Shown here: positions 10,938 through 22,736 of the stretch, in pieces
How positions within the stretch are numbered: position 1 is the stretch's first letter
How the letters are laid out: each line of letters begins with the position of its first letter
Source: Ahaetulla prasina
Taxonomy: Eukaryota > Chordata > Lepidosauria > Squamata > Colubridae
Length of the DNA: 64,000 nucleotides
Direction of reading: 5' to 3'
Assembly: GCF_028640845.1 (NCBI RefSeq)
Contig: NC_080540.1
Location: 258,030,958 to 258,094,957, forward strand
The notes under the pieces: model-generated
What the model was told of the DNA's origin: nothing
Seen by the model: only the letters and a program-made list of their open reading frames with translations
Databases searched by the model: none
Program-made: the position numbers and the translations under genes

Positions 10938-11006
10938 TTATTATGTTATATTATGTTATGTTATGTTACGTTACGTTACGTTACGTTACGTTACGTTATG
11001 TTATAT
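10938..11006. repeat. (TTATG)n/(TTACG)n compound microsatellite
   Basis: TTATG units flank an inner block of about 8 TTACG units, which contain CpG. It follows the CR1 3' end. Confidence 0.95.
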
Positions 11007-11008
11007 TT

Positions 11009-11206
11009 CAGTTGGAAGTTAGGGAAAAAATTCTTAACACAGCTGTTAAAAAATAGAGCAGACCACCATAGAACTTTCCTGGGGGTATTTAAATGGCAGC
11101 TAGATAGCATTTGCAGAGATGTTGTAGCAGTGAATTTTTATACTGAGCAAAGGGTTGGATTAGATCATCTCAAAAGTCTCTTGCCACCCTTCTATGATTC
11201 TATGCT
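11009..11206 (+). mobile_element. Older CR1 3' end with avian-type tail
   Basis: GGTTGGATTAGATCATCTC followed by TTCTATGATTCTATG at the end is the classic CR1 3' terminus with an 8-bp ATTCTATG-type tail, different from the TTATG-tailed CR1s nearby. It sits immediately after the microsatellite of the 10518 copy. Confidence 0.78.
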
Positions 11207-11247
11207 AGGTCCCCTTGAATAAAAGTAATGGGAATCATTTTTGGAAA

Positions 11248-11402
11248 TGTTGTCCCAAAGGTGATTTTTCTTCAAAGATTTTTTTGTTTCTCATTCAAGA
11301 GAATCAAAATGTCTTTAAAGAAAAATCAGAAAGTCCAGTTGCCACTTGAAAAAGCACCTTTGGGACAACCATGACCTAGATGACTGAGAATCTCCAGACA
11401 CT
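11248..11402. repeat. Foldback repeat family P, diverged copy
   Basis: The left arm GTTGTCCCAAAGGTG and the right arm CACCTTTGGGACAACC are inverted repeats. The right arm continues into CATGACCTAGATGACTGAG, as in the copies at 35318, 55489 and 57203. The centre has lost the AAGCTT core. Confidence 0.75.
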
Positions 11403-14195
11403 TGCAAAATCCTTATACTTGATCTGGTTTGGGAAGACTAGATAACAGGTTTAAATCAATAATTCTTCTAGCATTTGTCATGTCTCAAGTCAGTCCTTCC
11501 CTTTGTGGTACATTTTGGAAGTGATGGAACACAACCACCACCATTCTACCCAGCATAGGAGAGTGTAGTTTGACCTCTGAGCAGAATTAAGTTGAGAAAT
11601 TACCAGTTGGAGAGAATCATACTGGGATAGTCCACTTTATTCACAATATGGTATGCATTTTAATTATTAGTCATTCCCGTTTTGAACTTGTGGTTCATAA
11701 ATTTGTTGTTCGAAGTATAAAACAACAATAAAAATTAGGGTGCACGAATTGTCTGAAAGTATCATAAAATCATGAAGTATTCATTTGAACTGAAAATGGG
11801 GAAAAAAAAGTTTTAAAACCAAGCAGCAATTCAGGCAAATAGTGAGGGTTTCTTCTTCAGCCTTCTGTTTTTAATAGCATTTGGGAAAAAAAGCAAACAA
11901 CTGTTGTGTGAGCAGGATTTTTAAAAAGTAATCTGAAAAATATGAATGCGCTAAGACTCCAGGCTGAATATTTAGAGTGCTAATAAAGTGTAATCTATAA
12001 ACAATTGACAATTGCTAAGCTATTGTAGGTTTCTGAATTAGTTCCATTCTTTGAGTCAATTCATGGAGTAGTGAACTCAAGCATCAACCAGCTCTAGACG
12101 TCTGTGACACTCCCCCCCCCCCAAAAAAAAGTGTGCTATTATCTGTGCCATTTGGATTGTGAAGTTATTTTGCATTGAAACTGTCTGAATGTCCTTTTGC
12201 CAATTTGTGTAATTATAGCATAGAAATAGAAATATCTTGCCAACAGGAGCCTCAGCAAATCTTAACATCCTTAGATTTTCTTCTTACAAGCTGAATATAA
12301 ATCTTTGAGACATTGGCCATGAATGTTATGAACACTTGAACTATGACTCATCTAAAGAAAAGGGAGGTTGCAATCTCTCTGCATTCAGCTGGGAAACTCC
12401 CGTGTGAACTTTTGAGCCTTCAGGGCACTACTAATAAACATGGATGCTTGTTTCTGGCTGAACATATTAAACTGAAAGAACAATGTGATCTCTGACATTT
12501 TGAGTGTAAGGATCCATGTTTTTCTGGAAAGATATGGTTGAAAAAAGATTGATTAAACAGGTATCAGTGAAAATATTGCCTGCCATATTATTTATGGATA
12601 TTTTCATTCAAACAAAAGTATCTACTGAAATGTAGCTAATTGTCAACTATTAACCTAACTGGTTAAAAGCCATGAATCCGTAGGGAGGGAAGAAACTTTC
12701 ATAAGTTGAAAGTTTTCAACTTATTTTCTGGATGTGGTTCGGTGCTGCATGAAAGTCATTGTGTGAATGTTGGAACGGGAGAGACACATATTCTGGAAAT
12801 TTGCAGAGAAAATGCAGCTAGTAAGACTCTTACAGTTCGTATTCAGTTTAAATGTCAGAATATTGCATGCAAATAATAATATTATTAAGTGATTTAATTC
12901 AGCTGATTATAAATATCATTACAATGTAATTACTATCCTTCTCCCCAAAACACAGGTCAAAGTCAAGAAGGAAAAACTGTAGAGAAGAAAAGTTCAGCTT
13001 ACAGCCCTTTCAAAAAGGTGATCTGAGTATACTTAGTGTACATGAGAACAATATCTCTTTATGTAAGCAATCTCACTGAATCCAACCTATGCATTCATAA
13101 AGGTGCTGCATGGCTTATATATCTGGTAGTTAATTCTCATAAATCCATATGTGCTATTTCTTGATGAATCATACCAATATACAACCCATTTTCATATCAG
13201 TAATTCTTTGAAATGTGGGCTTTTTAAAGCCAGCAATTGTTTTTAATCAGTGTGAACATTTCAATTTGCTTAGCAACAGAAGTGATTTCTTATACATTCT
13301 ATCTGTAGAATGTCCAGATAGATCCTTTCCTTTCATTCTGGTAAGATTAGAAATTCTAGCAGAGCCTAAGGAGTATTTTCTTTAGATATTTGTGTTACTT
13401 TCTCTGTGTTCTGCCTACAGATGAAGTGCCAGTAATCCAGGTTCCTCTATTGTACTATCACTCAGCATGCTTGTTGTTGCAATATAGAAATGTCATTTCA
13501 CTTGGCATGATAGTGGGGCAAGGATTAACTCACCTAAATGAGTGAAAATGCAGTAAGCAATGCTGTTTACTGCTGGAAGTCTTATCTCATTACTATGCTG
13601 TTTTTTCCATAGCAAATCATGCCCTGGAAAGAATGGAGATAATTATCTAATAATTCAGCATATAAGCATATGAAATAGTCAACATTGGTAGATTAATCAA
13701 ACCATCTTCTTCCCTGTCCCTTCATAACGGCTGAGCTTCAGAAAAACAATGATGTCATGATGAAAAAAGGAGATTTAATTTCTTTCTCTACCCTCAAATC
13801 AGTCCGTACACAGAACCATGACATAATCAGATCCCGAAATGTAAAAGATAGGGCTATAAAGAGGTAATGGTTCATTTGAACATCATTGGATCAGATGTTG
13901 TTACTGGATGCACCTACCAAATGGACCAGAAAGTAATTGTTAGAGTGAGAAGCAGTCAGGTCCTCCATTCTTGTGGGTTTTAAGGGTTCAGAATAAAGTC
14001 ACCGACTTTATGCAGCTAAGATGTCTCTAAGTGCTTTCACAAATGAAGAAAGTTTGTAGATGGAGTTTAAAAAGTGTCTTTGATTTAATCAGAGCACAGT
14101 TCCTAAAATAATAAAGGGGGTTTACTTTAGAAGGAGATCATGTCATAACATCTGAAGTTAGGATTTGTTTCTCTGAGACTTATTCCCACCTGCTC
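11403..14195. other. Repeat-poor AT-rich region
   Basis: About 2.8 kb with no recognisable transposon or coding exon apart from homopolymer runs (for example C/A near 12112-12129). The longest open frame is 63 codons. Confidence 0.45.
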
Positions 14196-14204
14196 CTAGG
14201 TAAA

Positions 14205-14560
14205 AGGTAAAGGTAAAGGTTCCCCTCACACATACATGTTAGTTGTTCCCGACTCTAGGGGTCGGTGCTCATCTCCATTTCAAAGCCGAAGAGCCAGAGC
14301 TGTCCAAAGACATCTCCATGGTCATGTGGCTGGCATGACTCATTGCCAAAGGTGCATGGAACACTGTTACCTTCCCACCAAAGGTGGTCCCTATTTTTCT
14401 ACTTGCATTTTTTACGTGCTTCTGAACTGCTAGGTTGGCAGAAGCTGGGACAAGTAACCAGAGTTCACCCCATTATGTGGCACTAGGGATTCAAACTGCT
14501 GAACTGCCGACCTTTTGATTGACAAGCTCAACATTTTACCCGCTAAGTCACCGTGTCCCC
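14205..14560 (-). mobile_element. Sauria SINE
   Basis: On the minus strand the tRNA-like head starts near 14560 (GGGGACACGGTGACTTAGCG) with the B box at about 14485-14499. The body carries CAGCTTCTGCCAACCTAGCA and GAAAAATAGGGACCACCTTT. The BovB-like tail ends in GTCGGGAACAACTAACATG and tandem ACCTTT units. A flanking CTAGGTAAA occurs at 14196-14204 and 14563-14571 as a target duplication. Sauria SINEs are restricted to lepidosaurs, which makes this a strong taxonomic marker. Confidence 0.93.
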
Positions 14561-14571
14561 TACTAGGTAAA

Positions 14572-15462
14572 GTTATATTATTTGCCTTGGATTACTTTAA
14601 TAAGTTATTGCTCCATCTACAATCTCCAGCTCTGATAACATTGTCTAATTTTAGTATATCCTGACTAGAGCCCTGGGTGCATAACAAATACAATCCACAG
14701 TGAGGAATAGAATGGGTTTGAGCTTCCCTCATTGAATATATAACAGAATGGAAATGTAATCTATAAACTCAAATAAAATAGCTGTTTATCTACTTTGCTC
14801 TTCTCTGATAAATGATCCATTTGCTTTTGTTGAAATCTGCTGTCTTTCAATGTGAGGAAACACTTCTTTCATGGTTAAACATTTGTTGCAGAACATTTGG
14901 CTGCTTCAGGATGTTTCCAGATGGAGAGATCCTAGTGTTTACCACTCCAGAGATACTGTGCAGTTACTCAGCCTTTCATTCCTCAAATGATTTTTTTTCT
15001 TAAAAAAAAAAAGATGAAGGTGAGAAATCACAGGAAGATTTCAAAGGAAATATAATTTTCTCTAAACCAACATCCACTACACTATAAGTGCATATTTTCA
15101 GATACTGCATGTTGAACTCCAGTATCCAGACTTCTAAGGTCACAAGGTTAATTCCATAATAGCTGAAAATTCTAAAAGTTTTTGTTTAGGATTCCCCAAT
15201 GCTTTGGGGACAAAGGGAATATTTAGACTACTGAAGAATACTATGAATGTTCTCAAAATAGTTGCCATGGAGAAGGTGGCCAATCAGAACATTAAGAAGT
15301 AATGTTGCAGCAGCCAACCAATTTATTTTTTAAGAATATCTTTGGAATTTATGTAGTGCTTAGTAGTATTGTTAAGAATACAGGTTACTCTTTAGCTAAT
15401 GTTTTGCTTTGCTGCATGCTAGCTTTCCTGTTAATTTTAAATTATTTTACCTATCACTATCT
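14572..15462. other. Unclassified sequence
   Basis: No family or exon recognised. Confidence 0.4.
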
Positions 15463-15540
15463 TGTTCTCTTTCTTTCTCTCTTACTCTCTCAGTCTCTTT
15501 GTTTCTCTCCCTCCCTCCCCCCCTCCCTCCCTTTCTGTTG
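15463..15540. repeat. Pyrimidine-rich (CT/CCCT) low-complexity tract
   Basis: CTTT, CTCT and CCCTCC units on the plus strand. The ~100-codon frames across it are low-complexity artefacts. Confidence 0.9.
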
Positions 15541-15859
15541 TTCATCTCATTTCATTTCACCTTCTACCACCCCCTATCCCTCATGTTTTCAATCTGTCAA
15601 GTAGATGGTTTTTGGACATGGGATTAGTGTTCTTTCAAAAAAGTAAGAGATCCCTGTTCAGGTCACAGGTACAGACCACTTCTATACTTGTAACATGTCA
15701 GTTGGTCAGTATGAAAAGTGGCAAAGGGAGCAGAATGAAATCATTTTGTGTTGTTTTTCCATTAGCAGGTGATGCTTGCTGGGAAGGGGAATGAAGCTGA
15801 GGAGTCCATCAATCACGTTCCTTAATGTTACAGGTTATCTTTCTTCAGCAACCAACAAT

Positions 15860-16075
15860 TGGGAGCAGCAACTTAGTTAAGTGAAGTGTTTGCTAAGTGA
15901 GATTGCTGAGTTGTTAAGCAAAGTGATTGCTAAGTGAAACCACCACTAGTTTATGATCTTACTTCAGCATAAGTTTGCTTTGTAGACCTGCAAAGGTCAT
16001 AAATATAAATTTTGGTCATCAAGTTACTTTTTCACCATTGCTGCAACTGAATCATTTGCTAAAGAATAACAACCT
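15860..16075. repeat. Possible diverged copy of the AAGTGA-rich repeat
   Basis: Repeated GTTAAGTGAAG, GCTAAGTGAG, GTTAAGCAAAG and GGTCATAAATAT motifs resemble 55076-55438, but the termini are not recognisable. Confidence 0.45.
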
Positions 16076-17481
16076 GTAAAACCATCAAGTCAGAATAGGC
16101 CGCAGCAATGCCAGCACAATTTTCAGATGACTTATAGACATCAGGAAAGGATTTTAATTCAGCTGTCTAGCTGAGTCAAAATGAGTGTATTTTTTATCAC
16201 AAACCAAAATGAAATTGTATTGTTTTGGAGAAGATGGATCAGTCTGCCAAATTCTGGGGGCTAAATGTCTCCTTTAAATTCTGATTATGGAGGAAAGAGA
16301 TGAAAAAAGATCCAATATCCTTTCCCAAAGCCCCATGATTAGAGTCTGACCTGTTAGAAAGGAATTCTTAATTTAGCTCCATTGTTCTTTCCATTCTACA
16401 ACAAAGCTGCAACTCCTGGGAATGTCTGCCTCGCTGAAATGAATTGAAGAAGGAAATCATATCTTTATACCACTTGCAATCCCACTTTATTCTGAGTCAG
16501 ATTAAAAGATCTTGTTTCACTTTATGAAAGCACAGAAAAAGGTGTGATGTAGCTTGGTTTGACTCAGGATGTAAGAAATAGCAAATCCCAGGGTACATCC
16601 TTACTTAGAAAACAGAAGGATTTTTTTTTTTTTTGGTCCAGTGTGGCTGATCTATAGAGGGGACAATTTTCCAGTTTCAACTGTTATCTCAAAGGTTGAA
16701 TAAGGAGTACATAACTTGTGGAACTTTCTGGCTAGAAAGTCAGAATGATCCAACCATCTTGCCACCACTTTTCAGCAAAGGGTTTCCTGTTTCAGTAGAC
16801 TTTTGGCCTGACAAATAAAATATTTATTGACCTTAGTGAATTTTGAGTTTTAGCTGACTGATGTTCCATGCAAATTTTGTGATTTATTTTCCTTGGCAAC
16901 CTTGAATATAGAAAGGCAGATATTTGTTGGAGTAGATGGAATTAAACACAATTTCCAAGATCTTTCTGCTATTGAGTAGTGCAAAACAGTGAAACAAAAG
17001 CATTGATCCCAGGTGGAACTATGACACAGCCTATAGCGTTATCAGGGCATTGGAGTCATTGTCAAAAGCCCCAGGGAAAAAATGTTTTGGACACAAATGA
17101 GGCTTTTTTCCTCTGAACCTTTGGAAGGAAAGCCTGTAAATACTGATTGGATTCCAAACCCAGCTGAGAAAAATATGCCTGTTGAAGGAGATTGGATGGT
17201 GTACAAAGAAGACAATTTTCTTTCATTTCCTTCCTGACATGATTTAAGAAAAGCAGATTTTACATGTCAGATTGACACACGTGTAGGTGCATATATGTAA
17301 AGATGACAATAGGTGATTGATAATGCTAAAGGAATTTTAAAGGCAGTATGATATTGATGAATGAGGAGCCCCTTTTTATCTAAGTCTGTATCCTTATACT
17401 TTGTTTTATGAATATCTGCTCCACCAGATCTTTTCAACCAATATAGCTGCAATAAAGCACAAGAAAAAAAGGCACCATAAC
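16076..17481. other. Unclassified sequence
   Basis: No repeat family or coding exon recognised. Confidence 0.4.
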
Positions 17482-18074
17482 AGGAGCTGGCAGCAGAGTC
17501 GGACAGTGAGGAGGCTGGGGAGGACAATGGATCAGTCCTGGAGGCTGGGAAAGGCCCAGATGAGGGCTCTGCGTCAGAGGCAGAGGTGGGGACAGGCCCA
17601 TCAGGGAGTGATGTGCGGACTCCAGAGCCTCCAGAGGCTGACAGTAGTGAGGCAGAGAAACAGGAAGAGTCTGTTCCTAATGCATGCATGAGAAGAGCTG
17701 CCAGAAGGCAAGAGCAGCTAAATCAAAAAGGACAACTTGGGAATAAGGCCAGGAGATGATTGGCCCCTCCCATAAGGCTTAAAAGTGCAGTAACGACTCT
17801 TGGGGTCTTTGTAGGAAAGCAACATTGCTAGATTTGTTTCTAGCCGGTGTCTCTTGTTTCTGAACTTCATGGGGTTTTGATAAGAAAAGCCTTTGGCAGA
17901 GTGCCAAAGAGGACAAAGGTTTGTGATAAGGCCGAAGGACTTATTTTGAAGGATTTGTTTTGGAATTATTTTGGACTAAGTTGAGCATGAAGTAATTCTC
18001 AGCTGTTCTAATAAAATATGTTTGTTTAGGACTGATTGTGTCTGGTAATAACTACTTGGGCCTAGGTCACAACA
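17482..18074 (+). repeat. LTR-like interspersed repeat with acidic coding remnant, copy 1
   Basis: Aligns along its length with 38031-38710. The first ~220 bp can be read as an acidic, Ser/Glu/Pro-rich peptide (ELAAESDSEEAGEDNGS then TPEPPEADSSEAE) in the same frame as in copy 2. Next comes GATGATTGGCCCCTCCCATA, a possible promoter block with an inverted CCAAT, and further on an AATAAAA signal near 18011. It ends in TCACAACA. Size, signals and CA end fit a solo LTR, but no reverse-transcribing partner is visible, so the class is open. Confidence 0.55.
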
Positions 18075-18294
18075 GTACCAAACAAAGAAAGGTTAACATA
18101 AGCGATTTGTTTTTAGAACAACTTGCAAATTAATCAGATGCCATTATGTCAAGCTCAACTTCTAGTGATTGCAAGGACAAATGCTCGCCATCTTGACTTT
18201 ACTAATAACCTGCAGCTCTTTCTAGGACAGTGCTGTACAGAGGGCCTCAGACTACAGTAGCAATTAGGACTGGGATTTCCAGCTATACTTGTTG

Positions 18295-20147
18295 TAAAAT
18301 ATCACCGGCTATGGCAAACCTCTTTTCCAGGCTGAAGGTAATCAACATCTGGCAGATGATCTGAATGAGTTTTACTGCAGGTTTGAAAGGAAACTAAGCC
18401 ACCTATCTCCACAACCCCCATCTCAGACACACTAACAATAGCCAAGCCTCCTACAACTGACATCATCCTATTGGGTTCACAACCCCTAGTGATCACAGAA
18501 AAGGAAGTGCAAGACCTATTTCACAGACAAAAGCCAGGAAAAGCTCCAAGCCCAGACAAGATAACTCCTTCTTGCTTAAAAGTCTGTGCTGACCAATTGG
18601 CCTCCATCTTCACCCATATCTTCAATAAATCACTAGAGATGTGCTATGTTCCTTCTTGCTTCAAACGCTCTACCATCATCCCAGTGCCGAAGAAGCCCAC
18701 CATCAAGGAACTGAATGACTACAGACCAGTTGCTTTAACATCTGTAGTCATAAAAGCCTTTGAAAGGCTAGTGCTTTCCTACTTGAAAACCATCACGGAT
18801 CCGCTGTTAGACCCCTTGCAATTTGCATACCGAGCAAATAGATCAACAGATGATGCTGTTAATATGGCTCTGCACTACATCTTACAACATCTTGAATCTT
18901 CAAAGACCTATGCAAGGGTCCTTTTTGTAGACTTTAATTCAGCATTCAATACCATCATTCCAGACGCTCTTCTAACTAAGCTAAACCAGCTACAGGTACC
19001 TGAACAGACTTGTAAGTGGATCACAAGCTTCCTAACAAACAGGAAGCAGCAGGTGAAGCTAAGCAGGATCACATCAGATACCTGTACAATTAGCAACGGG
19101 CCCTCCAAGGCTGTGTGCTCTCCCCACTTCTCTTCTCTCTGTATACCAATGACTGCATCTCCAACGATTCATCTTTAAACTACTGAGGTTCGCAGATGAC
19201 ACAACAGTGATTGCTCTCATTCAAGACAATGACGAATCCGCATATAGACGAGAGGTCGAATGACTAGCCTTGTGGTGCGACTGAAACAATCTGGAACTGA
19301 ACACACTCAAAACCGTAGAAATGGTAGTAGACTTTAGGAGAAACCCTCCCATACTTCCACCTCTCACAATTCAAGACAACACAGTATCAACAGTAGAAAC
19401 CTTCAAATTTCTAGGTTGTATCATATCGCAAGATCTAAAATGGACAGCTAACATCAAAAACATCATCAAAAAAGGACAACAAAGAATGTTCTTTCTGCGC
19501 CAACTCAGAAAGCTCAAACTGCCCAAGGAGCTGCTGATTCAGTTCTACAGAGGAATTATTGAGTCTGTCATTTGCACCTCTATAACTGTCTGGTTCGGTT
19601 CTGCAACCCAACAAGAAAGACACAGACTTCAGAGGATAATTAGAACTGCAGAAAAAATAATTGCTACCAACCTGCCTTCCACTGAGGAACTGTATACAGC
19701 ATGACTCAAGAAGAGGGCTGTGAAAATATTTGCAGATCCCTCACATCCTGGACATAAACTGTTTCAACTCCTACCCTCAAAACGACGCTATAGAGCACTG
19801 CACACCAGAACAATTGGCCACAAGAACGGCTTTTTTCCGAAGGCCATCACTCTGCTAAACAAATAATTCCCTCAACACTGTCAAACTATTTACTAAATCT
19901 ACACTACTATTAAACTTCTCATCGTTCCCCTCACCAATCTCTTTCCACTTATGACTGTATTTCTGTAAATTTTGTTGCTTATCATTAAATGTTAAATTAT
20001 ACCCTATGACCATCATTTGTATTGTAAATGTTAAATGTTGTACCTTGATGAAGGTATCTTTTTTTAATGTACACTGAAAGCATATGCACCAAGACAAATT
20101 CCTTGTGTGTCCAACCACACTTGGCCAATAAATTCTATTCTATTCTA
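18295..20147 (+). mobile_element. L2 LINE, 5'-truncated, near-complete 3' half
   Basis: Covers the end of the endonuclease-RT linker, the RT domain and the complete 3' end. The last bases, CAAATTCCTTGTGTGTCC then CACTTGGCCAATAAATTC, are the L2-type 3' terminus, followed by ATTCT repeats at 20131-20147. The reverse-strand copy 60960-61444 has the same end. Confidence 0.93.
18297..19866 (+). pseudogene. L2 reverse transcriptase (ORF2) relic
   Basis: Begins with a DDLNEFYCRFE-like motif near 18360, then the long open segment 18471-19178 with KPGKAPSPDKI, LNDYRPVALTSV, PLQFAYRANRSTDDAV and FVDFNSAFNTI (the first catalytic Asp). A one-base loss near 19095-19110 destroys the GAPQGCVLSP-type motif. 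The catalytic FADDTT box continues in another frame near 19190. The C-terminal thumb (MVVDFRRNPP, FYRGIIESVI, LQRIIRTAEKII) is open at 19321-19704, a TGA interrupts at 19702, and the family stop lies at 19864-19866. The family protein reverse-transcribes L2 RNA; this copy is dead. Confidence 0.92.
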
Positions 20148-20171
20148 AAATGCAATGTCATGTGACCACAT

Positions 20172-20388
20172 TTTTTTTTTGTTTACATTTATATCCCGCC
20201 CTTCTCCGAAGACTCAGGGTGGCTTACAGTGTATAAGGCAATAGTCTCATTCTATTTGTATATTTTTTTTTTACAAAGTCAATTTATTGCCCCCCCAACA
20301 ATCTGGGTCCTCATTTTACCTACCTTATAAAGGATGGAAGGCTGAGTCAACCTTGGGCGGGGCTTGAACCTGCAGTAATTGCAGGCTC
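20172..20388 (-). mobile_element. tRNA-derived SINE, 5'-truncated copy
   Basis: Same family as 10014-10266. The LINE-C-like tail is at 20185-20235, the B-box region near 20365-20378, and the rest of the tRNA-like head is missing. A run of T was gained at 20266-20273. Confidence 0.8.
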
Positions 20389-21384
20389 TATGTAATGCTT
20401 AGTAATGGCAATTCCCACAGTCTAGGTTGCTGTCATAACCCCAGGACTATGCAAATTGTTATCTGGCAAGACAAGGGAGTCTCAGGCAAGCAGGCATGAG
20501 GGTTTCATGCGGGGGTCAGTTTTATAATTGGGAGAAGTTAGAATCAAAGGAAATAGGATGCTCTAAACAGAGATGAAGGTTAATAGGGAAATAAAGAGGC
20601 TGTTAGAAAATGGTCTGGAGCTCAAAAGAATATCAGAATATGTATTTTTGGCCAAGGACAGTGCTTGTCTCTCAAGGAATAGAGAAGAAATAAACTCAGA
20701 CATGCTAGGAAAGGTATAAAAGTTGAGGAGCAGAAGTGAGAAAAGATCACTAAATTCAGGAAAAAAGGAAACAGAAGAGAAGACAAACATTAGCCTAAAA
20801 TAGGACAGTATAAGGAAATAAAAGACAAAGCTTTAAAGCAACAAAGAAAGACTTCTCATGAGGAAGCAAGGGAAGTGGGGAAACAGAAGGCTCTTCTCTC
20901 TGCAGCACTTGGCTCTGTTTGGGAGTTGAAAGCATTCAGGAATATCGGCTGACAAGTTTAGCCAATGCAGAGACACAATGAGAAAGAGAAACTGACAGTT
21001 ATACTAGAAAGGAAATTGCCCAGCGAATTCACTGGGGAAAGATGGAGGCTTGAAGTGACAAGCAGTGGAGCCAGCTGGATGAAATGGCCCAGAAGGAGGG
21101 ATCAAGCAGCCAGGCAGAGAAGAGAGAAAGAGAAAAAAATCACTACGTGAGACTTTTGTAGAGACAGCTGTTGGTTTGGGCAGTTTATTTAGCAAATTTG
21201 TATGGATGGTCCACCCACCTCTGGGTAGTGTAAAACGATTAAAATAGAATAATAAATATATAAATCAATTATTAAAAAAACAATCAAAATTAAAAAGAAA
21301 GCCATCAGCTACAGGCAAGAATATTATATAATTAAGCACAATGCTAGAGCCTCCTTAAAATATCCTGGTTTCCTGGGACCCATA
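20389..21384. other. Unclassified purine-rich sequence
   Basis: AGGAA/GAGAA-rich between about 20530 and 21150. No family recognised, and the frames present are short and overlapping. Confidence 0.4.
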
Positions 21385-21392
21385 GTCCAGAT

Positions 21393-21501
21393 CAGGAGTC
21401 TCCAACCTTGGTCACTTTAAGACTTGTGGACTTCAACTCCCAGAGGGACTCTGGGAGTTGAAGTCCACAAGTCTTAAAATGACCAAGATTGGAGATCCCT
21501 G
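21393..21501. mobile_element. Palindromic hAT MITE, family F1 (109 bp)
   Basis: CAGGAGTCTCCAACC and GGTTGGAGATCCCTG-type ends (one mismatch here) with arms containing ACTTGTGGACTTCAACTCCC and its reverse complement, so nearly the whole element is a stem. Perfect 8-bp duplication GTCCAGAT at 21385-21392 and 21502-21509. Confidence 0.95.
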
Positions 21502-21681
21502 GTCCAGATGACAAATCAGCTCTTGAGAACTTATAGAATATTAAAAGGGATAAAGCTAACTTCACTTTGGAGGCTGGGGAAAAGAATATTCTATAAATGG
21601 CCATGGTCATGGCATGCTCTGATTTGGAACCAGAGGAGAGACTGACAACAAGCAGACAGAACTAATTCCAGAGGGGCCAAT

Positions 21682-22381
21682 CAGGGGTGAAATGCTCCCG
21701 GTTCGGACCGGCTTGTGTGATCCGGTAGTGATGGCGGCTGCTGGTTCAGAGGACCGGTAGCAAAAATCCCTGGCCCCGCCCCCCCTGCCTCTGCTGAGCC
21801 GCACCATCAGCAGAGAGGTTTTTTTTACTTTTAAAAGCAGGTTTTTCTTCAGCCAAAACATGCCTTTAAAAGTAAAAAAAAGCCTTTGAAGATCCTGCCC
21901 CTCAGCTGAGATCGGCAGAGCCTTTAAATTTAAAAAAAAATATGTAAAGGCTCCTCTGGCAATCTCACCTGAGTTCCTCATCAGCAGAACCTTAAAAAAA
22001 CATGTTTTCTGTAGAAAACATGTAGAAAACCTCCTTTTAAAAGATTCTAAGGCACTTACCTGATTACTGATCGAACGCATGGCTTTTTTCCCAGCCCGAA
22101 AGTCCCAGTTTCACTTTCAGCACCAGACAGAATCAGTTGCTTAGCTAATCTATTTCATCACTGAGCAACTAATGCTGGCTGGCTTTGCTGGCTGAGGAAC
22201 TCTGCGAATTGAAGTCCACAAACCTTAAAGTTATTAAGGTTGGAGACCCCTGATCTAAAAAATATAAATAAAATAAAATAATAAAATAAAATATTTGTGC
22301 AGCTCTCTGAGATTTGGTGTGTTACTGTAGTGTTTCACTCTAACTACACAAACACACAAAATCTCAGAAAGCTGTATGTGG

Positions 22382-22430
<49 letters not shown>

Positions 22431-22728
22431 TTGTGTTGTGTTGTGTGTGTGTAAAGTATGAAAGTTGGTTTTTGAGCTTTTTGTGACTGTGTGAAGTGTG
22501 AAGTGCAGCTGCTTTTACATTGTGTATGAGTCAGTTGTGTTGTGTTGTGTGTGTATAAAGTGTGAAAATTGGTTTTTGGTACCTCTTATTGTTTTTTATA
22601 CTTTTTTTATTATTTTTATTATTTATTGTTATTGGCCATGCCCACCCAGTCATCTGATTACCAAGCCACACCCACCAATTAAGCCACGCCCACAGAACGG
22701 TAGGGAAAATTTTTAGATTTCACCCCTG
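21682..22728. mobile_element. Non-autonomous hAT element, family F4 (1,047 bp)
   Basis: Ends CAGGGGTGAAAT and ATTTCACCCCTG with a perfect 8-bp duplication GGGCCAAT (21674-21681 and 22729-22736). The interior has AAAAGC/TTTTAAAA-rich blocks shared with 34526-34863, half of an F1 MITE (about 22170-22251), an AAAAT-rich run (about 22258-22294) and a GT repeat. No transposase. It interrupts an R2-like LINE relic. Confidence 0.93.
22386..22432. repeat. (GT)n(GA)n microsatellite
   Basis: About 16 GT units followed by 6-7 GA units, inside the F4 element. Confidence 0.95.
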
Positions 22729-22736
22729 GGGCCAAT

